The notes under the pieces were generated by a model, which made no database searches, was not told the origin of the DNA, and saw only the letters and a list, made by a program, of their open reading frames with translations. From Sediminibacterium sp. (GTDB taxonomy: Bacteria > Bacteroidota > Bacteroidia > Chitinophagales > Chitinophagaceae), in contig JAIXYL010000123.1 in the NCBI GenBank assembly GCA_027490265.1, positions 1 through 42,898 on the forward strand: DNA of 42,898 nucleotides. Direction: 5' to 3'. Positions 16,835 through 25,390 of this stretch are shown piece after piece. Each line of letters opens with the position of its first letter. The stretch's first letter is position 1. The position numbers were made by a program, and so were the translations under genes.

Positions 16835-18673
16835 TTATGCGATATTATGCAAACTTCCGCCCTTAGCAAAAAGCCGGTCAATCCGTTTTTCAACAGCTGG
16901 ATCTTTTTCTACAGGTGGCGCATGGTGTGGTTTAATTCTGGCATCAATGACCAATGGCCCCTCACAGCCCCAATGTTTATTGACCACCGAAGCTTTGATC
17001 CCATGCATATCGTGTGAAGGATTGCAACGGGTATACGTCACCCACAAATAATTGCGCATATTGGCGGCCACAAATTCTGAGTCGTCGCATACTACTAAAA
17101 TAGCTACTTGCTTTAATTGATCAACCGCATCCTGCAATTGATCGTTAAGCATTTGCATCTCTTCAATAACCGTTGCATAATTGGTAAATGGCTTGGTTTT
17201 GATGGCAATGACCCCAGGCATTACAACTGTTGGCTGCTCAAAAGCCTTTAGCGCTTTTAATATCCCTGGCACTTCTGTAGCTAATTCGCGGATTGGTTCG
17301 CCATATGCAGCCAACACCACTTTACTACCAGTATTTAAGCCTGTTCCAGAATAATCTAATGTATCAATAGTTGTGTTTGTATAAAAATGCACATCCCTTT
17401 GCAAGTTGATTCTTTCCAATACATATTTCATGAAATCGAACACGTGATGTGCTTTCAATTGATTGGTATCGTCGGCTGCAATAAATAAAAACTTAGCCAA
17501 ACTCAACTGCCCGGTGCCCAATACATGATTGGCAATGGTTAACAATTCCGCTGGTTGTTTGGTAGGTGTATAAGGCGTATAGCGTTCACTGCCAACAGCC
17601 AATAATAAGGGATGAACGCCTGCTGCGTCTACCGCATGTACTTCTTTTAATCCGGGCACTTCTTGCGGTATAGCTGCACCGGTTATTTCATGTATCAACT
17701 CCCCAAAACTGGTGTCTTCCTGAGGGGGCCTTCCAACAACAGTAAATGACCAGATAGCGTCTTTTTTGGCGTACACTTTATGCACTTTCATTAAGGGGAA
17801 ATCGTGTTTCAAACTATAATAACCCAAGTGATCCCCAAATGGGCCTTCTGGCTTGTTTTCACCAGGATATACTTCTCCAGTGATTACAAAGTCGGCATCG
17901 GTACTGATGCAATACCCATCTTCATAAGTATACCGGAATCTTCTTCCACCCAACACGCCTGCAAAAGTCATTTCGCTAATGCCTTCTGGTAAGGGCATTA
18001 CAGCAGACAATGTATGCGACGGTGGGCCTCCAACAAAACAACTGACTTTTAAAGGTTGCCCTTGGGCGTTGGCCTTGGTTTGGTGTACCCCAATGCCTCT
18101 ATGCAATTGATAGTGTAAACCGATTTCTTTGTCTTTGATATAATCATTCCCATTTAACTGAATGCGATACATGCCCAAGTTAGACTTCATAATGCCTGGC
18201 TGCTCAATGTCTTCTGTATATACTTGTGGCAATGTTACAAATGCACCACCATCCATTGGCCAATGCTGAATCAAGGGTAAATCACTGATCTTGATTTCTT
18301 CATACATCACTGGTTTATTCCAAGGATTCTTCAAAGGCAACGCTTTTAATGCCGCCAAAGCCGCAGAAGCATTCTGCAATGGAGATTTAATGGCTTTAAT
18401 AGGATCGTTTTTGAGTTCAATCAATTGTTGAACGGATGCAATAGTGTCTCTGAAAATGAATTTTGATCTTTCAAGTGTGCCGAAAATATTGGATGCGGCC
18501 CTGAACCTACTGCCCTTCACATTTTCAAATAAAAGTGCTGGGCCTTTGGCCTCATATACCCTCAAATGAATGGCAGCCATTTCTAAATATGGATCAACAG
18601 ATTCTTTTATTCGAATCAATTGACCGTTTTTCTCCAAATCAATTAAACAAGCTTCGAGTGATGGATAGTTCAT
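16835..18673 (-). CDS. UbiD-family decarboxylase (probably menaquinone pathway)
   Basis: 612 residues, the long form of the prenylated-FMN decarboxylase family common in Bacteroidota. Family markers are 'LRVYEAKGPALLFENVKGS', 'NLGMYRIQLNGNDY', 'YEDGYCISTDADFVITGEVYPGE' (first half), 'GPFGDHLGYYSL' and 'WSFTVVGRPPQEDTSFGELIHE'. UbiD enzymes remove a carboxylate from aromatic or unsaturated acids and need a UbiX-made cofactor; the UbiX gene is not in the window. Bacteroidota without ubiquinone probably use this type in futalosine-type menaquinone synthesis, which is inference. It is divergent from pdxJ. Its TAGCTTTG box lies 10 bases before the ATG, implying a leader of only about 5 bases. Confidence 0.85.
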   Translation of the reverse strand: MNYPSLEACLIDLEKNGQLIRIKESVDPYLEMAAIHLRVYEAKGPALLFENVKGSRFRAASNIFGTLERSKFIFRDTIASVQQLIELKNDPIKAIKSPLQNASAALAALKALPLKNPWNKPVMYEEIKISDLPLIQHWPMDGGAFVTLPQVYTEDIEQPGIMKSNLGMYRIQLNGNDYIKDKEIGLHYQLHRGIGVHQTKANAQGQPLKVSCFVGGPPSHTLSAVMPLPEGISEMTFAGVLGGRRFRYTYEDGYCISTDADFVITGEVYPGENKPEGPFGDHLGYYSLKHDFPLMKVHKVYAKKDAIWSFTVVGRPPQEDTSFGELIHEITGAAIPQEVPGLKEVHAVDAAGVHPLLLAVGSERYTPYTPTKQPAELLTIANHVLGTGQLSLAKFLFIAADDTNQLKAHHVFDFMKYVLERINLQRDVHFYTNTTIDTLDYSGTGLNTGSKVVLAAYGEPIRELATEVPGILKALKAFEQPTVVMPGVIAIKTKPFTNYATVIEEMQMLNDQLQDAVDQLKQVAILVVCDDSEFVAANMRNYLWVTYTRCNPSHDMHGIKASVVNKHWGCEGPLVIDARIKPHHAPPVEKDPAVEKRIDRLFAKGGSLHNIA

Positions 18674-18683
18674 ATTATATAAA

Positions 18684-18731
18684 CAAAGCTAAACAGCAAA
18701 AGTTGATATGCGAATAGTTTAAGTAAATTTG
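18684..18731. promoter_or_regulatory. Back-to-back promoters of the UbiD gene and pdxJ
   Basis: On the minus strand TAGCTTTG (18684-18691) is the -7 box of the UbiD gene. On the plus strand TTG (18703-18705), 18 bases and TAAATTTG (18724-18731) form the pdxJ promoter, with four bases (TGCC) before the pdxJ ATG. The two core promoters fit within about 60 bases. Confidence 0.65.
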
Positions 18732-18735
18732 TGCC

Positions 18736-19458
18736 ATGACAAAACTAAGTGTCAACATCAATAAACTGGCTACTTTAAGAAACAGCAGAGGCGGGAATAA
18801 TCCTGACTTAATCAAGACTGCTCTAGATATAGAACAATTTGGTGCCGATGGGATCACGGTTCACCCCAGACCAGACGAACGACATATTCGTTATGCAGAC
18901 GTATATGCATTAAAAAAAGTGTTGCATACCGAATTCAATATTGAAGGGAACCCTACCGAACAAAAATTTGTAGACCTAGTATTGGCATCTAAGCCAGCGC
19001 AAGTGACTTTGGTACCTGATGCATTAGGACAACTGACCAGTAATCACGGATGGAATACCATTGAACACCAAGCCTATTTAACAACAATCATTGCCACATT
19101 TAAGCAAGCAGGCATTCGGGTGTCCATTTTTGTTGACCCTGATGTCTCTATGGTTGAAGCAGCTGCCACTACCGGTACAGATCGTATTGAATTGTATACT
19201 GAATCTTATGCACAAGTATTTGCTGCGGGCAATAAAGAAGCAGCCATTGCGCCATTTAAAGCAGCAGCAGAAGCCGCTCGTACATTGGGTTTGGGATTAA
19301 ATGCTGGGCACGATTTAGACAGATTTAATTTGGGATATTTTAGCAAAGAAATTCCATGGCTAGATGAAGTGAGTATTGGTCATGCATTAATTTGTGACGC
19401 CATTTATCTTGGATTAGAAAATACCGTTCAACTTTACAAACGACAATTAACGCAATAA
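18736..19458 (+). CDS. pdxJ: Pyridoxine 5'-phosphate synthase
   Basis: Last ring-closing step of DXP-dependent vitamin B6 synthesis: joins 1-deoxyxylulose 5-phosphate with 3-amino-2-oxopropyl phosphate to give pyridoxine 5'-phosphate. 240 residues, a complete TIM barrel. Signatures are '[17 protein letters not shown]', '[17 protein letters not shown]' (His and Arg at the active site), 'TLVPD' and '[11 protein letters not shown]'. The N-terminus is intact with the ATG at 18736, so the promoter box four bases upstream predicts a leaderless mRNA. purE follows after 9 bases and probably shares the transcript and terminator. Confidence 0.96.
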   Translation: MTKLSVNINKLATLRNSRGGNNPDLIKTALDIEQFGADGITVHPRPDERHIRYADVYALKKVLHTEFNIEGNPTEQKFVDLVLASKPAQVTLVPDALGQLTSNHGWNTIEHQAYLTTIIATFKQAGIRVSIFVDPDVSMVEAAATTGTDRIELYTESYAQVFAAGNKEAAIAPFKAAAEAARTLGLGLNAGHDLDRFNLGYFSKEIPWLDEVSIGHALICDAIYLGLENTVQLYKRQLTQ

Positions 19459-19467
19459 ATACAGACT

Positions 19468-19986
19468 ATGAATACTCAACCGCAGGTAGGCATCATCATG
19501 GGAAGCGATAGTGATTTGGGTGTAATGGAAGCAGCCGCTTCTGTTTTAAATGAGATGGGCATCTCATTTGAATTAACCGTTGTATCTGCTCACAGAACGC
19601 CACAAAGAATGATGAACTATGCGTCATCTGCAGCACACAGAGGTTTAAAAGTCATTATTGCTGGGGCTGGGGGTGCTGCGCATTTACCAGGCATGGTTGC
19701 ATCAGTTACAACTTTACCAGTCATTGGTGTTCCAATTAAATCGTCTAACTCGATTGATGGATGGGATTCTGTTTTATCAATTTTGCAAATGCCCAATGGC
19801 GTACCTGTAGCAACAGTGGCATTAAATGCTGCTAAAAATGCTGGACTCTTGGCCGCTCAAATCATCGGTGCTTTTGATGCTGGCATCGCAGAGAAAATGG
19901 CCCAATACAAAACAGATATGAAACATGCTGTTGAAGAAAAAGCTGCTGGCATGAAAGCGAAATGGCCGAATCAATTTGATCAGTAA
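19468..19986 (+). CDS. purE: N5-carboxyaminoimidazole ribonucleotide mutase
   Basis: Moves the carboxyl group of N5-CAIR to give CAIR in purine synthesis. 172 residues, class I (bacterial) PurE: '[20 protein letters not shown]' phosphate loop, '[18 protein letters not shown]' with the catalytic His, and '[16 protein letters not shown]'. Its usual partner PurK is not adjacent. The class I form needs N5-CAIR, so purK should be elsewhere in the genome. Cotranscribed with pdxJ. Confidence 0.96.
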   Translation: MNTQPQVGIIMGSDSDLGVMEAAASVLNEMGISFELTVVSAHRTPQRMMNYASSAAHRGLKVIIAGAGGAAHLPGMVASVTTLPVIGVPIKSSNSIDGWDSVLSILQMPNGVPVATVALNAAKNAGLLAAQIIGAFDAGIAEKMAQYKTDMKHAVEEKAAGMKAKWPNQFDQ

Positions 19987-20015
19987 GAATTCTGGAATAG
20001 ATTATTAATTAGATT

Positions 20016-20075
20016 GGAACGGATTAGCTCGCTGAGATCATTGTAAAATTGATTAGTGGAACGGATTAGCTCGCT
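20016..20075. repeat. Pair of 18-bp direct repeats downstream of purE
   Basis: GGAACGGATTAGCTCGCT occurs at 20016-20033 and again at 20058-20075, 42 bases apart. The second copy runs on into TCGCTCGCTGA, so the AGCTCGCT core is tandemly echoed. No ORF, integrase or tRNA end coincides with it. It could be left over from a small duplication. Confidence 0.75.
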
Positions 20076-20110
20076 TCGCTCGCTGATTACCAAATAATTG
20101 GTCTTACTCA

Positions 20111-20147
20111 AAGCCTCCACATCGCTTTCAGCGATGTGGGCTTTTTT
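20111..20147 (+). terminator. Terminator of pdxJ-purE
   Basis: AGCC-TCCACATCGCT pairs with AGCGATGTGG-GCT across a three-base loop (TTC), followed by six T. This is a strong plus-strand terminator. Confidence 0.88.
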
Positions 20148-20198
20148 ATTTGGTTCACTTTGGCAAACAAGTTTGCCACGTTACCCAAATAAAAAAGC
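20140..20198. repeat. 59-bp nested inverted repeat between convergent terminators
   Basis: GCTTTTTTATTTGG (20140-20153) is the exact reverse complement of 20185-20198, and inside it TGGCAAAC (20161-20168) pairs with GTTTGCCA (20171-20178) across AA. The outer arms join the T-run of the pdxJ-purE terminator to that of the tRNA-Leu terminator, so transcripts from both sides meet here. Confidence 0.8.
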
Positions 20199-20222
20199 CT
20201 CTCCAAAAATCTGAAGAGGCTT
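20187..20222 (-). terminator. Terminator of tRNA-Leu
   Basis: On the minus strand AAGCCTCT pairs perfectly with AGAGGCTT across a 12-base loop and runs into six T. It lies directly 3' of tRNA-Leu. Confidence 0.85.
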
Positions 20223-20224
20223 TG

Positions 20225-20310
20225 TGCCCCGGAACGGAGTTGAACCGTTACTCGCGTTGCGGCGAACAGGATTTTAAGTCCTGCGTGTCTACCAATTCCA
20301 CCACCGGGGC
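20225..20310 (-). tRNA. tRNA-Leu (anticodon TAA)
   Basis: 86 bases with a long variable arm typical of class II tRNAs. The acceptor stem GCCCCGG pairs with CCGGGGC, discriminator A. The anticodon loop reads CT-TAA-AA and the T loop GGTTCAACTCC. CCA is not encoded. Confidence 0.96.
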
Positions 20311-20317
20311 TGCCATG

Positions 20318-20350
20318 AAAAAATCCCGACCCAAAATGAGCGGGATTTTT
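20318..20350 (-). terminator. Terminator between tRNA-Gly and tRNA-Leu
   Basis: AAATCCCG and CGGGATTT pair perfectly across a 12-base loop with A and T runs on both sides, so it can act in either direction. Its place suggests that the two tRNAs are separate transcripts or are processed apart. Confidence 0.75.
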
Positions 20351-20354
20351 TTTG

Positions 20355-20427
<73 letters not shown>

Positions 20428-20453
20428 GGTTTGTAAGAACTAAATTGGGAGTG

Positions 20454-20482
20454 CAAAAATAGCAATATCTAGTTCATAACAA
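20454..20482 (-). promoter_or_regulatory. Promoter of tRNA-Gly
   Basis: On the minus strand TTG (20480-20482), 18 bases, TATTTTTG (20454-20461). Predicted start near 20449, about 22 bases before the mature tRNA. The tRNA-Cys gene has the same TATTTTTGCA box at 36246-36253. Confidence 0.7.
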
Positions 20483-20495
20483 AATTTTTTTTAGA

Positions 20496-20699
20496 CTATT
20501 TATACTCGGGCTTGTATTTAGAACTACTTTGTACTTCCACTTTAGGTTTTCCCTTGTAACGTTGGTTGTACATACGGTAACAACCGCCTAATACAAACGC
20601 TAAAATGCAAAATACTTGTAGGTAAAATAAGAATCTGGAAGAATTCACCCAGTTATTCTTAATGTCTTTTTCTTTGTGTTCTAATATTTCCTGTGACAT
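20496..20699 (-). CDS. Small single-pass membrane protein, unknown function
   Basis: 67 residues. The N-terminal 20 are charged, followed by one transmembrane segment ('FLFYLQVFCILAFVLGGCY') and a basic C-terminal tail rich in Lys. No known family is recognised. TATTTTTG at 20717-20724 on the minus strand is a plausible -7 box, giving a leader of about 12 bases. The gene stands alone between the tRNAs and the glycosyltransferase gene. Confidence 0.7.
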   Translation of the reverse strand: MSQEILEHKEKDIKNNWVNSSRFLFYLQVFCILAFVLGGCYRMYNQRYKGKPKVEVQSSSKYKPEYK

Positions 20700-20743
20700 A
20701 GTAGATTATTGCATTGCAAAAATAGGGTAAGCAATTAAAATTA

Positions 20744-21766
20744 TCATCCCTTTGTGGATATAATTTCTATAAATCGTTTTTTATTCCGAACAAAATAGTT
20801 CCACACAACTGAACCATGGTAAACGCCTTGCAGCGACAGCATTGGTTTATGCACTTGTTTAGCTGACCAGAATCGCGTGATAAACCACCAACTAAATGCC
20901 AAGTGCGCTTTCATGATAGCAGTGAAAAAATAAATATCGCCAGATAATAACCCTTTCCAAGCTGAAATAGCATCCAAACCAAACCGAAAAGGCAGTTTCC
21001 AAATCAATTCATTAAATGGCAGATTTTTAGCCAACATGATGAGGTTATTCCTAAAATTTAAGAAGACTTTTCTACCACCTCTAGGCAGCGTACCCCCACC
21101 CACATGAAAAACTTCTGATTCAGGACAAGCCATGATTGTATAACCCGCCAATTGCATGCGCCAACACAAATCAATTTCCTCTTGATGCGCAAAAAAATAA
21201 GGATCAAACCCATTCATTTCATGGAAAACCCTTGCTCGAACAAACATAGCTGCACCAGAAGCCCAAAAGATGGGGGCATGCTGATTGTATTGTCCATGAT
21301 CGGTCTCACAAATATCAAAAACTCGTCCTCTGGAAAATGGATAGCCTAAGTAATCAATCCAACCACCTGCTGCTCCAGCGTATTCAAATAATGCTGGCTC
21401 ATGAAATGCACGCATTTTGGGTTGTGCAGCCGCAATTGATTGGTTTTGTTCCATTAATTCAATGACTGGCTTAATCCAATTAGAACTGACTTGCACGTCT
21501 GAGTTCAATAAAATATAGTAATCGGCTTCTACCCTTTTCAATGCCCAATTATAGCCCCCAGCAAATCCTTCATTGGTATGATGATCTAGAATCTGAATCT
21601 GTGGATAGGTTTGTTGCACAAACCTAATTGAATCATCCGTTGACCCGTTGTCTGCAACAACAATTTGCAAGTTGGGGTAATCACTGCCCACCACCGAAGG
21701 CAAAAATTGCGCAAGGTGTTTCTGTCCATTGTAATTTAATATCACTACTGCAACCGATGGGCTCAA
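20744..21766 (-). CDS. Family 2 glycosyltransferase
   Basis: 340 residues of the rhamnosyltransferase-like GT2 group. The GT-A fold begins 'VAVVILNYNGQKHL', with 'VADNGSTDDS' (38-46) and the metal-binding 'LLNSDVQVS' (about 87-94). 'FWASGAAMFVRARVF' and 'GFDPYFFAHQEEIDLCWRMQ' form the acceptor side. A C-terminal hydrophobic region may touch the membrane. It probably adds a sugar to a surface polysaccharide or lipid. The only in-frame start near the family N-terminus is TTG (21766); no ATG is available upstream. No other glycan gene is adjacent. Confidence 0.9.
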   Translation of the reverse strand: MSPSVAVVILNYNGQKHLAQFLPSVVGSDYPNLQIVVADNGSTDDSIRFVQQTYPQIQILDHHTNEGFAGGYNWALKRVEADYYILLNSDVQVSSNWIKPVIELMEQNQSIAAAQPKMRAFHEPALFEYAGAAGGWIDYLGYPFSRGRVFDICETDHGQYNQHAPIFWASGAAMFVRARVFHEMNGFDPYFFAHQEEIDLCWRMQLAGYTIMACPESEVFHVGGGTLPRGGRKVFLNFRNNLIMLAKNLPFNELIWKLPFRFGLDAISAWKGLLSGDIYFFTAIMKAHLAFSWWFITRFWSAKQVHKPMLSLQGVYHGSVVWNYFVRNKKRFIEIISTKG

Positions 21767-21800
21767 AATCAGGGTTTTGGCGAAAGTACAATCAAAATAA

Positions 21801-22937
21801 TTAACTATTCAATCCCCAATTAATTAATGCCCTAACTTCCTTTGGTACCGTCAACACCCGCTCTTTAGAGGCTTTATGTGCCAATCGAACAATGATCATT
21901 TTTTTAGAAGGAATGGCTATAATGTATTGCCCCAAAATACCTCTTGCATAAAAGATCTCTGGGTGTTGCGGATCTATCCACCATTGGTAGCCATAATAGA
22001 TGCAAGCCAAATCCTTATCGTCTTTGATTTGACAGGCTGTGATGGATTGTTTCCAATAAGCAGAATCAATAATTGGTACCCCATTTATTTTACCAGTATC
22101 AAGCATGAACTTCCCGATTCTTGCAAAATCACGGGCATTGGTATTAAAACAGCAGAATGCCTTTGTATGGCCATCTTTAGTATCTGTACTCCAGAGTGCA
22201 TCATGACTTGCACCAAGTGGTTGCCATAAATGTTTAGCTGCATAATCACCTACAGATTGGCCTGTTGCTTTTTCTAAAATCAACCCCAATAACTGCGTAT
22301 CACCACTTTTGTATTTATGCAAAGTTCCTGGTTGATTCACCATTTTTACTTGGGTGGCAGTTTTATACAAGTCTGCACCATAATAGGCTTCAGCTGTTAC
22401 TGCCAATGGATTCCAGTAACTTTCATTCCAGTCGGTACCACTACTCATGGTCAACAAATCTTTAATTTTAACAGCCGCTTTTTCGCCATCAGCAAACTCA
22501 GGAATAAAATCTCCAACAGGTTGCTCCACTGATTGTATTTTCCCTTCTTTAATGGCCACACCAATTAAAATACTGGTAATGCTCTTGGCCATTGAAAATG
22601 ACCCCGATAATGAACTGTCGCTGTAGCCATCCCAATATTTTTCAAACACAATTGAATCGTTTTTAATCATTAAGACCCCAACCGTTCTTAGTGATTCCAA
22701 TAGCTGATTTAAACTGTCTGGATAAGCTAGTTTGTTGTATTGATTGGCAAGCGGCCAAGGCTTGTCCTGCTTGGCTTTAGCCACTGTTTGATTGTTAAAA
22801 ATTTTATAGTCATCAATGGCGGAAAAATTATGATAGACCGCTTTAAATAAATAGGTTTTATCAAATAAAACGGCATAAGCAGACAAAGCGCCTAACAATA
22901 CCACCAATACAATAAATACATATTTCAAGATGCGCAT
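21801..22937 (-). CDS. Serine hydrolase of the class C beta-lactamase family
   Basis: 378 residues with an N-terminal membrane anchor or signal (hydrophobic 5-25), so active in the periplasm. The nucleophile motif is S115-M-A-K118 in 'SGSFSMAKSITSILIG', the second is Y209-K-S211, and 'SGTDWNESYWNP' lies near the pocket. The family covers penicillin-binding esterases, D-aminopeptidases and 6-aminohexanoate-dimer hydrolases; the motif spacing and tryptophan-rich stretch are closest to the last group. The true substrate cannot be told. The gene is divergent from rocD. Confidence 0.88.
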   Translation of the reverse strand: MRILKYVFIVLVVLLGALSAYAVLFDKTYLFKAVYHNFSAIDDYKIFNNQTVAKAKQDKPWPLANQYNKLAYPDSLNQLLESLRTVGVLMIKNDSIVFEKYWDGYSDSSLSGSFSMAKSITSILIGVAIKEGKIQSVEQPVGDFIPEFADGEKAAVKIKDLLTMSSGTDWNESYWNPLAVTAEAYYGADLYKTATQVKMVNQPGTLHKYKSGDTQLLGLILEKATGQSVGDYAAKHLWQPLGASHDALWSTDTKDGHTKAFCCFNTNARDFARIGKFMLDTGKINGVPIIDSAYWKQSITACQIKDDKDLACIYYGYQWWIDPQHPEIFYARGILGQYIIAIPSKKMIIVRLAHKASKERVLTVPKEVRALINWGLNS

Positions 22938-23082
22938 ACAAATGAATTTGGTATTGAATATAATTAATTATCTTGCAACCATGTTAAATATGCATTTTCT
23001 CCAATTTAACCTAGACTTTCTAGACCATCCTGCGGGTACTAGATAATCCTTGCCTATTTTTTATTCCCATTTATTTTATTGC

Positions 23083-23103
23083 TAAACCTTTCAAGAAGGT
23101 TTA
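23083..23103 (+). other. Hairpin in the rocD leader
   Basis: TAAACCTT and AAGGTTTA pair over 8 bases around TCAAG, with GC/AGC extending the stem past one bulged A. It ends 29 bases before the rocD ATG. No T-run follows, so it is not a terminator; it may be a leader structure or a protein-binding palindrome. Confidence 0.6.
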
Positions 23104-23132
23104 AGCGTTTATTTATTTTAAAAATTTAACCA

Positions 23133-24365
23133 ATGGAAACTGCGTTATTATCGCCAGTGACTGCTGCATATTTAGAACTTGAAGAACAATACGGTGCACA
23201 CAATTACCATCCACTCCCCGTAGTTTTAGAAAAAGGTGAAGGTGTTTTTTTATGGGATGTAGAAGGTAAACGATACTTCGACTTTTTGAGTGGTTACTCT
23301 GCTGTAAATCAAGGCCATTGCCATCCTCGTATCATTAACAGCTTGATTGAACAAGCACAAAAACTCACACTTACATCCCGTGCCTTCCACAACAATTTAT
23401 TAGGCGAATACGAGCAATTTATTGCAAACTATTTTGGATACGATAAAGTTTTGCCAATGAATACTGGTGTAGAAGGTGGCGAAACCGCCATTAAACTGGC
23501 ACGCAGATGGGCATATGCTAAAAAGGGTGTTGAAGACAATAAAGCCAAAATCATTTTTGCACAGGGCAATTTTTGGGGAAGGACGATGGCGGCAATTTCT
23601 TCTTCAACCGACCCCAGTAGCTACCACCAATTTGGTCCGTTTATGCCAGGCTTTGAATTGGTACCATACAACAATATTCCGGCGTTAGAGCAGGCTTTGC
23701 AAGACCCAAATGTTGCAGCATTTATGGTAGAGCCCATTCAGGGTGAAGCAGGTGTGGTTATTCCAGACGAAGGCTATCTTACAAAAGTTCGTGCACTATG
23801 TACACAATACAATGTATTGTTTATTGCGGATGAAATACAAACAGGTTTAGCAAGAACTGGCCAATTATTGGCTTGTGATCATGAAGGCGTAAGACCTGAT
23901 ATATTAATTCTTGGCAAAGCGTTAAGTGGTGGCGTTTTACCCGTTTCAGCTGTATTAGCTGATGATTTTATTATGATGAATATTAAGCCAGGTGAGCATG
24001 GGTCTACCTATGGCGGCAATCCATTGGCCTGTGCTGTAGCGATGAGCGCCTTAACCGTGATTAAAGAAGAGAACCTTGCAGAGAATGCAACAGCAATGGG
24101 ACAACTATTAAGAGATGAATTGGCCAAATTGGCTTCACCTTATATTAAAACCATTCGTGGCAAAGGTTTGTTGAATGCGGTTGTGATCAATCATCCTAAT
24201 CCTGATGCAGCATGGGAGCTTTGCTTAATCTTGAAAGAAAAAGGATTATTGGCCAAACCAACCCATGGCGACAAAATACGTTTTGCACCACCATTGGTGA
24301 TTACTCGAGCACAAATTTTAGAATGTGTTGCAATTATTGACGCTGCTTTGAAAGATCTATCTTAG
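23133..24365 (+). CDS. rocD: Ornithine--oxo-acid transaminase
   Basis: Converts ornithine and 2-oxoglutarate to glutamate semialdehyde and glutamate, linking arginine breakdown to proline. 410 residues, full length. PLP-binding Lys262 lies in '[16 protein letters not shown]' and the cofactor Asp is in '[14 protein letters not shown]'. '[17 protein letters not shown]' and the late '[15 protein letters not shown]' are typical of ornithine rather than acetylornithine enzymes. The gene has a 195-base upstream region with a hairpin but no convincing TAnnTTTG box. Its last 32 bases overlap the convergent membrane-protein gene. Confidence 0.95.
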   Translation: METALLSPVTAAYLELEEQYGAHNYHPLPVVLEKGEGVFLWDVEGKRYFDFLSGYSAVNQGHCHPRIINSLIEQAQKLTLTSRAFHNNLLGEYEQFIANYFGYDKVLPMNTGVEGGETAIKLARRWAYAKKGVEDNKAKIIFAQGNFWGRTMAAISSSTDPSSYHQFGPFMPGFELVPYNNIPALEQALQDPNVAAFMVEPIQGEAGVVIPDEGYLTKVRALCTQYNVLFIADEIQTGLARTGQLLACDHEGVRPDILILGKALSGGVLPVSAVLADDFIMMNIKPGEHGSTYGGNPLACAVAMSALTVIKEENLAENATAMGQLLRDELAKLASPYIKTIRGKGLLNAVVINHPNPDAAWELCLILKEKGLLAKPTHGDKIRFAPPLVITRAQILECVAIIDAALKDLS

Positions 24366-24729
24366 GTAAGAAAGACATAACCATTGTAATAGCCGAGAAA
24401 GCAAGTAGGAGGAATAATCCTATTTGTTTTTTCGGACATTCTCCACCATTACAGGTGGTAAGAATTAAGTAATTTCTAACAGCCCATGCAAATACCATCG
24501 CGGTTAAAAATACATTGACGCGTTTGGCCCAAATTTTAGGAATCAAAAACAACACGGCGGCTGTAATCCCCATGTAAACAATAAACATACCTGGTCTACC
24601 AAATCTGGTTCCTTCTGCTTTAAATCCAGTAATGGTAATTGCTTTGCTTTCGATGATGACCCATGGCATAAAACAGACTAAAATTGCCATGATTACCGCC
24701 AAAAATCCGATGGTTTGAGAATGCTTCAT
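24334..24729 (-). CDS. Four-pass membrane protein, unknown function
   Basis: 131 residues with four hydrophobic segments: about 8-27, 48-65, 70-90 and 104-122. The loop between helices 3 and 4 carries 'CNGGECPKK'. No family was recognised with confidence. The coding region is real by length and start, and it has its own promoter: TTG (24771-24773), 17 bases, TAACTTTG (24746-24753), leader about 12 bases. Its 3' end overlaps rocD by 32 bases, so readthrough would give antisense RNA to rocD. Confidence 0.72.
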   Translation of the reverse strand: MKHSQTIGFLAVIMAILVCFMPWVIIESKAITITGFKAEGTRFGRPGMFIVYMGITAAVLFLIPKIWAKRVNVFLTAMVFAWAVRNYLILTTCNGGECPKKQIGLFLLLAFSAITMVMSFLPKIDLSKQRQ

Positions 24730-24755
24730 TGTATTAATTGTCCGGCAAAGTTAAC

Positions 24756-25388
24756 TTAAAAGTCTTTCAGCAACTTAATCTCATTTCTGTATAATAAAAT
24801 GCGGCCATCGTTTTCCAATTGCTTTAACAATCTTGAGATGACCACTCTAGATGTAGCCAATTCATCTGCTATCAAATAATGAGACGCTTTGATCACACTG
24901 GATCCAGTAACTTGTTTTTTTTCGCGCAAGTAGGCAATCAAACGTTCATCTAATTTGTGAAAAGCAATGGATTCAATATTTTTAAGCAATTCTAAAAAGC
25001 GATCATTGAAGCTGCGCATGATATAATTTTTCCAACTAGGATATTTACAAAGCCACTCTTCTAATTTAATATGTGGAATAGCCAATAATTCAACAGCTTC
25101 TTCTGCAATAGCTTTCACTTCACTTTTTTTGGCTTCTACACAACAACTATAAGCCATTGAACAACTTTCATTGTTAGACAAATAGTACAGCAATATTTCT
25201 TTCCCATTGTCGTCTTTGCGCAAGACTTTAATGGTGCCTTTTAATATTAAAGGCATATATCGAATATACTTACCATAATCCATGATTAAATCTCCCTCAT
25301 TGAATTGTCTGACTTCGCCAAACTGATACATTTCAGTCACCAATGCTGGTTCAAAAATCGCGTCAAAAGGTGTTACGTTTCTATTCAT
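24756..25388 (-). CDS. Crp/Fnr-family regulator of the sulfur island
   Basis: 210 residues. An N-terminal cyclic-nucleotide-like beta roll (about 20-110) is joined by a long helix (115-150) to a winged HTH (about 165-205; 'ASHYLIADELATSRVVISRL'). The recognition helix keeps the Ser-Arg of FNR ('ISRLL') but has Val where FNR has Glu, which fits operators that differ from TTGAT. Cys76, Cys82 and Cys83 form a cluster in the sensor domain and Cys114 precedes the hinge; no N-terminal FeS cysteines as in FNR. It is the last gene of a ten-gene unit and very probably binds the GTAAC-N4-GTTAC palindromes upstream of all five units of the island (inference). Thiol-based sensing of sulfane sulfur is a reasonable guess, not shown. 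Confidence 0.9.
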   Translation of the reverse strand: MNRNVTPFDAIFEPALVTEMYQFGEVRQFNEGDLIMDYGKYIRYMPLILKGTIKVLRKDDNGKEILLYYLSNNESCSMAYSCCVEAKKSEVKAIAEEAVELLAIPHIKLEEWLCKYPSWKNYIMRSFNDRFLELLKNIESIAFHKLDERLIAYLREKKQVTGSSVIKASHYLIADELATSRVVISRLLKQLENDGRILLYRNEIKLLKDF

Positions 25389-25390
25389 GA

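Noticed and set aside
23050-23080. TTG-N20-TATTTTAT as a rocD promoter
   Set aside because: The -7 candidate departs from TAnnTTTG at two fixed positions, too weak to report as a feature.
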